From: Microcebus murinus
Lineage: Eukaryota; Chordata; Mammalia; Primates; Cheirogaleidae
Direction of reading: 5' to 3'
DNA: 64,000 nucleotides
NCBI RefSeq assembly: GCF_040939455.1
Contig: NC_134108.1
Span: 50,157,501 to 50,221,500 of the forward strand
A program made the translations under genes and the position numbers. Below are positions 15,543 through 28,394 of this stretch, piece by piece; the stretch's first letter is position 1, and every line of letters begins with the position of its first letter. The notes under the pieces were generated by a model that was not told the DNA's origin, ran no database searches, and saw only the letters and a list, made by a program, of their open reading frames with translations.

Positions 15543-15684
15543 GTTGGGCATGGTGGCTCATGCCTGTAATCCTAGCACTGTGGGAGGCCAAGGTGGTAAG
15601 ATCACTTGAGCTCAGGAGTTAAAAAACCAGCCCGAGCAAGAATGAGATCCTGTCTTTAAATTTAAAATAAGTAAATAAATAAAC
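15543..15684 (+). mobile_element. Alu left monomer (truncated), nested in L1
   Basis: GTTGGGCATGGTGGCTCATG to a (AAATAA)n-like tail. Only the left arm is present. Confidence 0.85.
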
Positions 15685-16191
15685 AACTTCACACTGGATG
15701 CCTATCTACCTTGGTTTCTATTACCCAGTGCATCATGTTTGGCTTTCAACAAAAAATTACAAGGCATGCCAAAAAGTAAGAAAAAGTCTGAAGAGAAGAA
15801 CAATCAGAACCAGAGTCAGATTATGACACAAATGTTGGAATTATTAAACAATTAAAATAACTATGAATAAATGGTAAAGGTTCTAATGGGAAAAGACACG
15901 CAAGAATAGATGGGTAATATAGTCATAAAGATGAAAACTCAGAATCAAGGAAAAGCTAAAAATAAAAATCACTAATAGAAATGAAGAATGCCTTCAATGG
16001 ACTCATAAGGCTTGCAATGGTTTAGGGAAGAATCAGTGAGTTTGAAGATAGGTCAATAGAAACTTCCCAAACTAAAATGCAAAGAGAGAGATAGAAAGAA
16101 CAGAACCTCCAAAAACTGGGATTATTTCAAACACTAATGCATACATGTAATTGGATACAAAACAAGAAAGAACATAGCAAAATACATACAC

Positions 16192-16634
16192 AGTTGACCC
16201 TTGAACTATGCCAGGATTGGGATTGCTGACTGTTAAAAATCCTTGTATAACTTTTGACTCCCCCAAAACTTAATAGCCTACCGTTGACTGGAAGTCTTAC
16301 CAATAACAGTCCATTAGCCTGTATCTTGTATATCTATTACATACTATATTCTTACATTAACATAAGCTAAAGAACATGTGTTATTAAGAAAATCATAAGA
16401 GAAAATATATTTACTATTAAGTGGAAGTGGGTCATTAAAGGTCTTCATCCTCTCAATTGAGTAGGCTGAGAAGGAGGAGGAAGAGGAGGGGTTGGTCTTG
16501 CAGTCTCAGTGGTGGCAGAGGCAGAGGAGATGGAAGGAGAGGCAGGTACAGTTGGTGTAACTTTTATTGAAAAAAATACACATATAAGTGGACTTGCATA
16601 GTTCAAAGCCTGTGTTGTTCAAGGATCAACTGTA
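16192..16634. mobile_element. Tigger2/MER44-like DNA transposon nested in L1
   Basis: Terminal inverted repeats CAGTTGACCCTTGAAC (left) and CAGTTGATCCTTGAAC (opposite strand, right). TA follows the right end, as in mariner/Tigger target sites. The internal TATAACTTTTGACTCCCCCA block is the Tigger2/MER44 hallmark. About 440 bp with no transposase. Confidence 0.88.
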
Positions 16635-17027
16635 TATATGTTTGAAGTAATAATTGCTGAGACCTTTCCAAAATTAATGACACCAAAACCACACATCCAG
16701 GAAGCTGAGAGAACACCGAGCAGAATAAATTTTAAAAATTAAAAAACCACTGTGGCATATCATATTCAAACTGCAGAAAACCAAAGAGCAAGAGAAAAAT
16801 CTTGAAGGAAGACGAAAAAAAGTAAAGGAGTGCTAGCTTGACAATTTTCAAGTACCTTTTATCAATAGTCTTGAGAACAGAGGTGGTAATATTTTGTAAC
16901 ATCTGAGTTCTAAACCTAGATTCTAATTTGAATGGGAGAATAGTTGTATCTTCATATTTAATATTCTCTAACTGGAATTTACCATTTCTTCCATTATGAA
17001 TGTAGGAGCAAATCAGAGTGGTGGTAT

Positions 17028-17246
17028 AAGCCCGAGCAAGAGTGAAACTCTGTCCCTACAAAAAATAGAAAAAATCAGACGGGCATTGTGGCAGATGTCT
17101 GTAGTCCCAGCTACTCGGGAGGCTGAGGCAGTAGGATCCCTTGAGTCTCCAGGAGTTTGAGGTTGCTGTGAGCTTAGATGACACCACTGCTCTCTAGCCA
17201 GGGTGACAGAACAAGACCCAGTCTCAAAAAAAAAAAAAAAAAAAAC
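17028..17246 (+). mobile_element. Truncated Alu, forward strand
   Basis: Starts within the Alu at GCCCGAGCAAGAGTGAAACT and continues through the right arm to an A tail of about 20 bases (17226-17246). Confidence 0.88.
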
Positions 17247-17702
17247 AGTGGTTGTATTAAGCAGAACTTGTGATTGTCACCAATTAACACAAATATATTA
17301 ATTATATCACACTAGTTGAAGATTTGAAATACACTGATCACTACTTGAGAATTATTATATCTTGTTTAATGTGTTACAGAGAAGCACATTATTTTATCAC
17401 AAGTTTTTAAAAATACTTTAAAAAACATTTCAATAAATTGTTCTTTTTATAATGCTATGTATTTTATTTTATGCTTTTATAAACAAATATTTGAGTAGAG
17501 ATCTCTGGCAGAAAAAACCTTAAGCCCTGATATGTAAAACTGAACCCTCCCGTGACAGAGTGAGATTTGAATGGGCCTGAGTCAGCACGATGTGGAAAGG
17601 TTGGCTTGGTGTTCAGGTGTGTGTGTGTAAGAGAGAAGCGGGAGGGAGAGGGACAGAGACAGAGATTGGAAAACAACAAACCTACGGTGTATGGAGTGCG
17701 TG

Positions 17703-17885
17703 AGTTTCAGTCTAGTCTCTTTGCATGCATTATCTCCTTTAATTCTCAAAACAACCCTATTGGATGGTTGTTATCTTCATTTTACCAAAAGAAGAAATGG
17801 GACAGAGTTTAATTCGTCCAAGGTCACACAGCCAGTAGAAAGTGCAACTGGGATTCGAACCCAAGTCTCTGTGATTCTAAAACCT
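17703..17885 (+). repeat. MIR element
   Basis: Good MIR core with 'TTCATTTTACCAAAAGAAGA', 'CAAGGTCACACAGCCAGTAG' and 'GGGATTCGAACCCAAGTCTC'. Confidence 0.88.
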
Positions 17886-18747
17886 GTACCTGTGCGATGG
17901 ATGCTGCCTCCAGTACGGATTGCACCAACCGTGCAGTTTGGGCAAAACACCTGCCCTGACAGCTGGCGCCTGCAGACTCCCGGACTTCGAGGTCCCTGGT
18001 GCTTGCACAGTTGCCTTGGTGCCAGTGTTATCAAAGAGGCCACCACGGGCAGACACGCATTTTCCTGAGCTAAAGAAAACCTGAACATAGGAGAATTTGG
18101 TTATAAACCTGCAATGGCCATCCCTGCTTGGCTGATGTAAACACTGCAGCTTTGTCATTACTTAGCTTCTCAGTACATTTCCTTTCCTTTCTAGCTAGAT
18201 TATACTTTAATCCAGTTGTTTTCATGTTCACTAAATCCAAACCATGTTTAACCGGTTTATTATTGGAGTGTCTCTAAGGTGAAGAAAGTTTTGTCCTTTC
18301 AACTACACTGGGGATTTGCTGTCTTCTTTCTGCAAAGGGATTTTCTTGGATCTGTAATCTGAACACTTTGACCTGTGCGGGGGTTTTTCCCCCACTATGA
18401 GCAAATGTGTGAGGCTTGACCTTTTGTGTGCTGTGGAGCAGAGACAATGGCCTTCTGTGAATGTCTTCTCTTGAGGACAGTAGTAATTGATGTCAGGAAT
18501 GTTAATCATCCCGGTGTGGCTTGTGGCTTCTTCGGGGCCTTGTTGCTCTTTGCTGCTGCAGCCAACTCCCCGCTTGCCTCTGCTGCCTCCTTGAGAACAG
18601 ACCCGCCATTTCGTGACAGCATTCTCGAAAGCTTTCAGTCAAGAACATTTTCAGAGTTGACAGTCTGACTTAAGCTGAGGTAGGTGACTGCCAGTTCACT
18701 CTCAGACAACCGTCTGAGTTGATAAGATGACAAGTCCTCATACATGT

Positions 18748-18870
18748 TGTCTGGTGGGACGATAAGTTGGTACAATTTATTGCCTTCCGTGGTAGGCAAT
18801 TTGGCAATAACTATCAAAACTATACGCCCCCAATTTTCACTTCTAGGAATTTGTCTCACATATTTTCTAT
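18748..18870 (+). repeat. L1 3' fragment
   Basis: 'AATTTGGCAATAACTATCAA' and 'TTCACTTCTAGGAATTTGTC' match the L1 3' region in sense orientation. Short and diverged. Confidence 0.6.
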
Positions 18871-19044
18871 TTTGAGAAATGATATTTATAGAATATAGGC
18901 TATATTATTTGATTGAGTATTACTTGAATATCTCTGAAAGATTCTAAAAGAAACAGGTAACTTTGGTTGCCTGGTTGGGGAGACTGAGTGGCCCAAGGAC
19001 AGAGGTGAGCAGAAAACATTTTACTCTGTACCCTTTAAAAAACA

Positions 19045-19345
19045 AACAAGAGAGAAAGTCTTTTGACTTCAGGATAATTTTAGATTTACAGTAAAGTTAT
19101 AAAAATAATACGAAGAGTTCCCATATACCCCTTCATGCTGACATCATATGTGACCAGAGTATATTTGTCAAAACTAAGAAACTGGCATTGGTTCATTATT
19201 ACCAAGTAAACTCCAAACTTAGACTTTCACTAGTTTTCTGCGAATATCCTTTTTCTGTTCCAGGATCCAATCCAAGACGCCGCATTACGTTTGGTCCTCA
19301 CATCTCTTTAGTCTCCTGTGGTCTGTGACATGTATACCCTTTTGA
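19045..19345 (-). repeat. L1 3' region fragment, antisense
   Basis: 'GAGTTCCCATATACCCCTTC' and 'TTTTTCTGTTCCAGGATCCA' match the complement of an old L1 3' region. Heavily diverged. Confidence 0.65.
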
Positions 19346-19554
19346 ACTTTATATCATGTGACTACTAACTATTCAAAGACAAGTAAAATATTTAAAAGAA
19401 ATAGACCTCTAGAGTCATAGGATGTTAGAACTATAAGGAACCACAGAAACAATCCAATCCAAGCCTCTCATTTTTCAGACATGGGAAGGGACTTGTCCAA
19501 CGGCCTCCCCTAACAGCAGACCCAGCGCCATACTAGACACCAAGGAAGGGGCCT

Positions 19555-19690
19555 GGGAGTGGTTGAAAGAGTACAGGCTTTGAAGTCACCCAGACTCAGG
19601 TTCAAATCCCAGCCTTGTTGATGTACTTGCTCAGGCATTAAAAAAAAAAAATCCCAGCCTTGTGTCCTTGGGCCAGTCAGTACTCTTTTT
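19555..19690 (+). repeat. MIR element (5' part)
   Basis: 'GTTGAAAGAGTACAGGCTTT', 'CAGGTTCAAATCCCAGCCTT' and 'GTCCTTGGGCCAGTCAGTAC' follow MIR order. A short A run (19638-19650) interrupts it, flanked by a repeated 'CCCAGCCTTG'. Confidence 0.7.
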
Positions 19691-19740
19691 TTTTTTTTTT
19701 TTTTTTACTGGCTTCTTTTGCCAGTTAAAAAAAATATATA

Positions 19741-20050
<310 letters not shown>

Positions 20051-20099
<49 letters not shown>

Positions 20100-20111
20100 A
20101 TATATATATAA
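20051..20111. repeat. (TA)n microsatellite
   Basis: About 60 bases of almost pure TA, interrupted once by TTA. It follows the Alu tail and is likely length-variable. Confidence 0.95.
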
Positions 20112-20744
20112 AATGTTTTAAGATTCATCCATGTTGTTGCATGTAAGTAATTTGCTTAAAAGACCAAACAAACAAAAAATAGTTCCTTGAGGAAGTAGTC
20201 ATGATTTCTAAGAATTTATTGGGAAAGTATGTTTTTCCATCCTTTTTTTTTTCTTAGTAGTAATATATGAAGGCAATGTTTTTCCATCCTTACACAGAAA
20301 TGCAGCACCACTGACCAGACTCCCTTCCCTTCCCATAATACTCCAGCTCATTTCAAAGCTAAACGGAAACTTGCCTGGGGCGCTTTGTCCTCAGGCCCAG
20401 GCACTGCCGCTGGGGAGCCTGGGGGAGCTTGGGGGCTGAGCACTGGGGAAAAGCAGTGTGAGAGGAAAGCCTGGGAGAGGGAAGACGGCAGCTCCAAATG
20501 TGAGCACTAACTGAGCCCACACCTGCATGTTAAGAAGCAGGGGATCGATCATTTATTCATATGGATTGTTTGTGTCCCCCATTCACACTTCCCCCTCATA
20601 GACCCCTCTCCTCAGCTTCCAGGCTCTGGTGTTTCCTGTGGGTTTCAGGGAGGCACTATGCATAGGTGGCCTTTCCCCGAACTTGCATAGGGATTCCCAA
20701 GAAGGCAGGAACCTCCTTATCACCTTCCAGACTGCCTGTCTCCG

Positions 20745-20900
20745 TAGGGTGGGGAACCCATGGCCCTGGGGCCACATGTGGCCCTCTGGATCCTGAGTTC
20801 AGCCTTTTGACTGAATCCAAATTGTACAGAAGAAATCCTTTTAATAAAGGAATTTGTTATGTGAAGTTTAGATTCGGTGGAGGGGCCACACACCATGACA
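20745..20900. mobile_element. Palindromic DNA-transposon remnant (hAT-like)
   Basis: 'GGGGAACCCATGGCCCTGGG' followed by 'GCCACATGTGGCCCTC' at the left. The interior is a near-palindrome: CTGAATCCAAATTGTACAG ... ATGTGAAGTTTAGATTCGG around AATCCTTTTA/ATAAAGGAAT. This is the layout of an old non-autonomous DNA transposon; family not assigned. Confidence 0.6.
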
Positions 20901-20982
20901 TGATAGACGGTTTGGAAAATAGATGAAAAGATAATTTACCCATAATCCCACCATTTTTTTTTCTATGTTAAAAATGCAAATT

Positions 20983-21070
20983 TTTAGCTACTTGGGAGAC
21001 TGAGGCAGGAGGATCACTTGAGCCCAGAAGTTCATGACCAGACTTCATCTCAAAAAAGAGGAAAAAAAGT
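20983..21070 (+). repeat. Alu right-arm fragment
   Basis: AGCTACTTGGGAGACTGAGG through GATCACTTGAGCCCAGAAG, then a deletion to ATCTCAAAAAAGAGG. Strongly shortened. Confidence 0.75.
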
Positions 21071-21390
21071 ACAGATATGCAGATTTTTATCTGGCGATCT
21101 CTCTACTTTAACCTACCAATTCAGAGTTCAAATGACTGACTTACCTAGCAATTTAGAAGCTAATAGAAGGGGGCCCAGTTGAAACTCTCACTATAATTCA
21201 AATTACAGAGATATTCAATTTCTTTCTCTACGATTTGCCTGGTCTTCACAAAATCTCACCTGCTGATTAGAGATAAAAATGAACATTTCATCCTATCTTA
21301 TGGGATTGATTGAAATAGCCCCTTAGGTATTCTGCAATCTCCCAGAGAGTGACCCTTTCCCCTTGTTTTTCTCCCTAAAAAGATGCCCCT

Positions 21391-21540
21391 GAGGCTGGGT
21401 GCAGTGGCTTATGCCTGTAATCCTAGCATTCTGGGAGGCCAAGGCAGGAAGATCCCTTTCCGTCAGGAGTTCAAGACCAGCCTGAGCAAGTGCTAGACCC
21501 CATCTCTACTAAAAACAGAGAAAATTAGCCAGGCATGGTC
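21391..21540 (+). mobile_element. Alu left half (truncated)
   Basis: GAGGCTGGGTGCAGTGGCTT through to ATTAGCCAGGCATGGTCTC. The right arm is missing. Confidence 0.85.
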
Positions 21541-21725
21541 TCTTGGCTTTTCTCACTAGTCAAACTCAGACAAAAGTGTGAACTTGTGAACACCTGTTGA
21601 TACTGTCCAGGGAGCCTGAAGGAGAAGGGTAGGAAGTGGACCCAGAGTGACAACACTGAAGCCAGCTCCTCTTGTATGGCGTACTCCCCACCCCATGGCA
21701 TTTACATTTTAAAAGAGAAATGTAG

Positions 21726-22004
21726 ACCAGGCTCAAGTGGGCCATGCCTGTAATCCTAACATCCTGGGAGGCCAAGGCAAGTTCAATACCAGCCTGAGCT
21801 GGTATTGAGTATCCTCTGTACAAAAAATAGAAAAATTAGTGTGATGGTGCATACCTGTAGTATGCACCCCAGATACTCAGGAGGATGAGGTAAGAGGATC
21901 ACTTGAGCCCAGAAGCTGGAGGTTGCAGTGAGCTTTGATGACGCCACTGCACTTTAGCTGGAGTGGCGGAGCAAGATCCTACCTCATAAAAAAAATAAAT
22001 AAAA
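21726..22004 (+). mobile_element. Alu, diverged and internally deleted
   Basis: ACCAGGCTCAAGTGGGCCAT to a (AAAT)n-like tail. Part of the left arm after GGCCAAGGCAAGTTC is missing. GAGCTGGTATTGAG and TAGTATGCACC are local duplications of flanking Alu bases. Confidence 0.8.
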
Positions 22005-23480
22005 GAGACATTTATTAACCCAAATGAACCTCTAATAGGCAGAATGTTGGAGCAGGGCCAGTGTGTGGAACCCTTTTAACTAGTTCCTAGAGAAAGCTAG
22101 GTTGATTTCAGAAAAAAATTCCAATGGCCAAACCTTGCCTTCTGGGCTTGCCCCACTCCCTGCCTGCACCTCTTTGGAGGAGGGAGGTACAACAGAGTGT
22201 GGGGTCCCCCAGCATCTCCGGGCTGCTCATGGGGCTCCTCCTCTCTTCCACCACACTCTCTGCAAAGACTGGCAGCACCTCGTAGGAACAGTGAACCCGT
22301 TTACCATGTGGAACTCAAAGCAAATGGAAATCCTAGTAAAGTTACCAATTCCACTAAAATACACATTTGAGAACCCTTTTTGAAATGAAGAGCTAAGGTA
22401 CTAGAGAAAAATCCACTGATTTTTCAGAGATGACGTATGTAGTGACACAATTTCAGATATTGGGGTGTGTTTTGACATTGTGTCCCTCACCTTGATGCTG
22501 TGAAGTTGCAATAATAAGGCAATTAAGAAAAGAAAGAAAACTAAAATTAAGTAAAAATTAAGACAGCGTGAGGGAATATAAAGCTAATTAGCAAATGCAA
22601 GTTGGTTTTATCCCTTCAGAAACCAGGCAATATATGTTTAAAGTCTCATCACGATTATATTACTCATCATTTATAGCTACTGTCATGGTGGGTACATAAA
22701 ATGAAGGCAAAGTTGAGAATAAGCCCATGGCTATGGCCCTGAAACAAAGCTCAGGACGGGACATGGGGTTAGCTTCGCTGGCACTGACTTGATTTTTTAG
22801 AGGTTAAATAAAGAGGAGTGGTATAGCCTGCTCTCCTCTTCCAGAAGAAGGCAAGCTGCAGTCAGATTTTGGGTGGAATCTCATAGCAATTACTCCACAT
22901 GCTCACCATGGCCTACTCATGGTGCATCTGGTGGTTTCCAGAGCTCTTTTCTCAACCCAGCCTCATTCCAGGTCCTACTTGCTCAGTCTCTTTGCCTATA
23001 GCTGGGCCAAATCTGGATTTGGAGGGTTTAACACAATTCAGGGAAAATAAGGCAGGAATTGTCCCTTCTCCAGATAATTCTGGACCACCAAGACCCAATG
23101 GTGAGAGAAGAGAGCAGGCTGCCAGGTGATTTGGCCTGGGAGAGGAGGAAGGCTGGCGAGTGGAGCCTGTGCGTGCAGGACAGAGGCCAGGGCCAGGAGC
23201 AAGGGCAAACCCGAGGGGAGACAAACCACCTTTCCCTGCCCTCCTTCACCATGCTGACTGCTCACCTTCCCCAACAAGGTGGAAAAAGGCAGATCCCATC
23301 TGCTCACCTTCATTTGAATACTGAGTTGCCAGAACCTTTGTACCAGGAGGGCTCTCAGCTCCTGCTGTGATTAGGGGCCCACAAAGTGTTGACACATTGC
23401 CCTGTGACACCACCTTCTGAGAGAGCCAATGCCTGGGGTGGGAGAGGTGGCTGGGGAAGAAGCTCCAGTGCGACCCACGC

Positions 23481-23571
23481 TTTTCCTTCCTTCCTCCCTC
23501 CCTCCCTCCCTCCCTTCCTTCCTTCCTTCCTTCCTTCCTTCCTTCCTTCCTTCCTTCCTTCCTTCCTTCCT
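23481..23571. repeat. (CTTC)n / (CCTC)n tetranucleotide repeat
   Basis: Continuous CCTT repeats with a CCCT-rich left part. It abuts the poly-T end of the adjacent reverse-strand Alu, from whose tail it probably grew. Confidence 0.95.
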
Positions 23572-23572
23572 T

Positions 23573-24203
<631 letters not shown>

Positions 24204-24369
24204 CCCACACTTTTTCAAGAGATACCAACTCCGATCTTCTGCCCAACTTTGTGCTAATTGGAAGAGCTCAAGACAAAAGCAATTTCTCTTGGTGTCTCTG
24301 TCACAGATCTGTAACAAAACCACTATCATTGGTGGCCCCTTAAGAAACTCAGGGCAAGCCTGAAGGCAG

Positions 24370-24510
24370 TGTTTTGGGGGATATGAGCCAGGACCAACTG
24401 CATCAGGATTGTTGAATGTAGATGCCCCGGCTCCAACTCACAGTTGCTGAGTCCCATTCTCAGGAGGCAGGAACTAGGAATCTGCATTTTAAACAATCTC
24501 CATGGGTAGG
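24370..24510. repeat. Possible MER20-like hAT fragment
   Basis: 'GGACCAACTGCATCAGGATT' and 'AATCTGCATTTTAAACAATC' resemble the MER20 family layout, but divergence is high and ends are unclear. Confidence 0.4.
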
Positions 24511-24856
24511 TCTTATTCATGCTATTCTATATTCTGTGAATTTATTTTATTAAATATTTTTGTTGAGCCTAATGATCCAAAACAGTGAATGGCAGGTAAA
24601 TCAGGCACACACCAAGTAGCAGAATTATTATGCAAATACCAAACTACTGGTAAGCAATGTCAGCGATAGAATGTTAAGAGGGCTATCAGAATTCAACACA
24701 TGTTCACTCTGATTGCAACTATGTTAAAACATATAGAAACATGTGCAAGAACTGGAACAAATGGGCAAAAATGAAATAGTTCAGTTAGGAAGGTGGAATT
24801 ATAGGTGATTTTTCCCCTCTAGATAGATTTTCCTATAGTATTATCTTTAATTAATA

Positions 24857-25013
24857 AAATTAGCCAGGCATGGTGGTGTGCACCTGTAGTCCCAGCTACT
24901 TGGGAGGCTGAGGAAGATCAGTTGAGCCAAGGGATTTGAGGTTGTAGTGGGCTGTGATGATGCCACTGCACTCCAGCTTAGGTGACAGAGGGAGACTCTG
25001 TCTAAAAAGAAAT
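24857..25013 (+). mobile_element. Alu right arm (free monomer or truncation)
   Basis: AAAATTAGCCAGGCATGGTG through GATGCCACTGCACTCCAGCT to GACTCTGTC. The left arm is absent. Confidence 0.85.
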
Positions 25014-25357
25014 TATTTTAAAGGTTAAAATATTCCAGGAGTCACAGGCATGCCTTAGAAAGGAAATCAGACAGCCCAACCTTCCGAGGAGGGAAACTCA
25101 CCCTTACTCCTGAGTCACTCTGATCTCGAAGCTCCCTGCATACAGGAAGAAGCCTGGGCTGAGGGGCAGAGCGTGTTTCAATTTGGGCTCAGCTGTTGTT
25201 TATTAAGTTTCACAGTATCTCTAAATGAGGCGGGGAGGAAAGTATTACCCCTTTGGGTCTGACAGCCTCAACCCCATTTCTGAACTACAAATAATCTGGA
25301 CCTGCTGCCCCTCCCCAACGAGACTCGGGTTGCCCAGTGAATAAACAATTCACTGAT

Positions 25358-25645
25358 GGCTAGATACAGTGACTCACACCTGTAATCCTAGCACTTTGGG
25401 AGACTGAGGCTGGAGGATTGCTTGAGACCAGCCTGGGCAACATAGCAAGACCCTCAACTCTATAAAAAAATTTAAAAAATACCCATGCCTGTAGTCCCAG
25501 CTACTTCCTTTCTATTGCAGAGAGCTGAGGCAGGAGGATCAATTGAGCCCAGGACTTTGAGGCTTCAGTGAGCTATGATTGGGCCACTGTACTCCAGCCT
25601 GGGTGACAGAGTGAGACCCCATCTCAAACAAACAAACAAACAAAA
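25358..25645 (+). mobile_element. Alu (J-like) with a short templated insertion
   Basis: GCTAGATACAGTGACTCACA to a (CAAA)n tail. Where the right arm should read CTACTTGGGAGGCTGAGG it reads CTACTTCCTTTCTATTGCAG then AGAGCTGAGG. The intruding bases match sequence at 25683-25704 just outside the Alu. Confidence 0.88.
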
Positions 25646-26234
25646 CACTGATCTTCCCTACTGCAGGGATGCTGCAGAGACCTTCCTTTCTATTGCGGAG
25701 AGCTTGGGGTGGCAAGGGGTAGCCTGGAGTGCTGTTGGCAAGAAGTGGCTTCCTCATTTTGACATTAGGGAACAGGAAGAGTAGAGCTGGCCAGCCCCTG
25801 GGGGAAGCTCTGGGAGTCAGCTCCAGGGGGCTCAGCCCCTCCCTGCATGCCAGGCCCTCCCCTCTCCCAGCTTCCCCACAGACCCTGGATACTCTGCTCC
25901 GAATCACAGGCTGCTGCCAATTACAAAGGACCCTTAACTCCGTTTCGCAGCCCCTTGATTGATAGCACTGGTGAGTGAAATTATAAGCCTTAATGATCAC
26001 GTTAATTTCTGGGGAAAGGGAAGCGGTCAGAAGAGGTTCTCAATCATAAGTGCCACAATCAGCTGGGGGAGTTCAATGACAGGCCAGAGCAGAAAAAGAG
26101 GGGGAAGAATTAACTTTTCAAAAGGTCACCGGAGAGTAGGGGGCCAGGAACGAGGCATGAGGGAAGAGGGGCCCAGATGACTGGAACCTGAAGGTGAACC
26201 CCCTTCCCAGGGCTCCTGAGGGAAGGCCGGTCAG

Positions 26235-26402
26235 TGCTCCTCATCCTTAGCTGCTCGCTGGAATCACTTGGGAGCTTTAAAATCACGGATGCCTGGAACC
26301 CACCCCAGAGATGCTGGTGCAGTTGCTCTGGGATGCAGCTTGGGCGTTGAGAGTTTTAAAAGCTCCCCAGGTGATTCCACGTGCAGCCAAGCTTGAGCAG
26401 GA
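26235..26402. repeat. MER3-like DNA transposon
   Basis: 'TGGAATCACTTGGGAGCTTT', 'CCACCCCAGAGATGCTGGTG' and 'TTTTAAAAGCTCCCCAGGTG' follow the MER3 order, with the inverted-repeat symmetry of that family. Confidence 0.7.
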
Positions 26403-26544
26403 CTTGTCTAAATGCAAGGATTTGAGGGTCAAGGTTGAGCACATTTGGAAGTGTGCTTAATCTGATTAGCACTTGCCTCAAGGAGACTTTCTTCTGGTGG
26501 TCTCCTGGCCCCACTTGATGAGATGTTAGAACAGAAGGATGAGT

Positions 26545-26690
26545 AGGTGTCGCTGAGCCCAGTATTCCTTTTCATAGATGAAAACCCGGAGGTGCAGAGA
26601 GGTGAACTTGCCCTGATCACACTGGTCATAACTAGAACCCCAGCCTGTCCACCCTGGTGAAGGCCCTTTCCACTAGGCTCATCCCTGGGT
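26545..26690 (+). repeat. MIR element
   Basis: 'TTTTCATAGATGAAAACCCG', 'GGTGCAGAGAGGTGAACTTG' and 'TCATAACTAGAACCCCAGCC' match the MIR core and 3' part. Confidence 0.75.
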
Positions 26691-27609
26691 CGAAGAAGAT
26701 GCTGTGGGCTGACCGTCAGTGGGACAGGAGGTGGGAGCTGTTTTCTCGCCTTCGTGGTAAAGGAGCCCAGGTCTCCCCTGATTGATTGCCCAGTGTGCTG
26801 GGACACAGCAATTGACGGGTATTAGTGATACCAGTGCTATGGACAGAATAAGGCCACCCGGCTCGCCTGAGGATCAAACCTACGACCGTGGCTTCTTTAA
26901 TACATTGACCTTACTCATGGTTTTCCAGCAGCGCACCTCAGCATGTCACAAAGATGCCCAGGATATGTGGCAACATCCTGGTTTCTTCATCGGAAAGTCT
27001 CCCTCTGCCACATCGCTGACGGGCCTGCCTCACAGCGTACAGCTGACAGCACCGCCGTCCCTCCCTAACGGTCTCTGTTGAGGTCAGCAATCTCCAGAGA
27101 AAAGAGCCACTTCATGTTCCAAAATGGGTTTCAAAAAATCTAAAAACATTGTTAAAAACACAGACTACATAGAAAATAAACCATTTGACATTTGTGATAA
27201 AGGTAGTAGAGTTATTCAGTTAAAGAGAGCTGTTCTTCAATTTCCAAAGTGATCATATAAAGAAAAAGGTATTGCACAATGTGTGGCCTGAGATTCTTGG
27301 AGCAGCAGCTGAGCAGTAGAAAGCATCAGCTAACCTCGTTCTGGATTTTCATTTATCCACTTTCTCTCAACCTTTATTGTGACTTAGTACTCCCCAAAGT
27401 TCATGGAAATGGGCTGCATTGAAAAATTTGGGGAATGAAGCTCTAACTATGGGTACAGGGTGAGACCCATTTAACCGATCCGGTAAGCATTATAGCAGAA
27501 GCATATTCACAATAGAAACATACGTATTCTCTGTATTTTTCTAATAGCCTCTGAAGTGTTCATCAAGCCTGTGTCTGATTAAGCACTTTTAAATTCTGAG
27601 CAATGAAAT

Positions 27610-28195
27610 GGGCCCTCTCATACCCTCTTGGCAGGAGTGCAAATTGAAACAACCCTTTTGGAGAGCCATTTGGCTGTATCTATCAAAATTAAAAATGCAT
27701 ATAATCTTTGACCTAGAAATGCCCCTTCTAAGAATTCATCTTACAGAAATACTCCCACAAATCCACAGAAGTATACATGGACGGTTGGTTCTTTGCAGTT
27801 TAATTTATTATGTGAAAAACTGCAAGTAACCTAAGTTCATCAACAAGAAATTTGTTGGAGCCTGGACAATAGAGAGACTCTGTCTCTACAAAAAATAAAA
27901 AAATTAGCTAGGTGTGGTGGCACTGGTCTATAGTCCCAGCTATTCAGGAGGCTAAGGTAGGAAGATCACTTGAGGCCAGGAGTTTGAGGTTGCAGTGAGC
28001 TGTGACAATGCCACTGCACTCTAGCCCGGGTAACAGAACAAGACGTTGTCTTTAAAAAAAAAAGGAACAGAAAAAAAATTAGTTGGCTAAACTGTGATCC
28101 CTCCATAAAATGGAATACTAGGCAAATGTTAAATTGAATTGAATGAGATACAACCATATGTATCCATCAGGAAAAGTAGAGTGCTGCCATTTTTA
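27610..28195 (+). mobile_element. L1 3' fragment with nested Alu
   Basis: 'GGCTGTATCTATCAAAATTA', 'AATGCCCCTTCTAAGAATTC' and, after the Alu, 'CATAAAATGGAATACTAGGC' match the L1 3' region in sense orientation. Interrupted by a truncated Alu at 27856-28063. Confidence 0.8.
27856..28063 (+). mobile_element. Truncated Alu nested in L1
   Basis: Begins in the middle linker (GGAGCCTGGACAATAGAGAG) and ends in a short A tail. It has the older 'GTTGCAGTGAGCTGTGA' form. Confidence 0.83.
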
Positions 28196-28394
28196 TAAAA
28201 TGATTAAGGCAGGCGGCCATGGAACAGATCTTTGGCCAATGGGGTTCAGTTTTGGGCTCCTAAACTGGATTAAACACGTTGCACCATAGGTCAAATAATT
28301 TGAGAGTTTTAATTCAGTTCCTGAACTCAGCCCCTGTTCTCTGTCTTCCCTTGCATCCAAGAACAACCTAAAAGTAATTCAAACACAAATGTAA

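Larger units (their letters stand above)
14180..17025 (+). mobile_element. L1 5'UTR and ORF1 region, old and interrupted
   Basis: The stretch matches an old mammalian-wide or primate L1 in forward orientation. The 5' part has 'GATCACAGACCCAGTAAAAC' and 'AAACATTAAACACAATCCAA'. The ORF1 part has 'TTTCAACAAAAAATTACAAG', 'ATGAAGAATGCCTTCAATGG' and, after the Tigger insertion, 'CATATCATATTCAAACTGCA'. It is interrupted by two Alus (14830-15178, 15543-15684) and a Tigger2-like element (16192-16634). ORF1 is broken by many stops, so the element is inactive. Confidence 0.8.
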
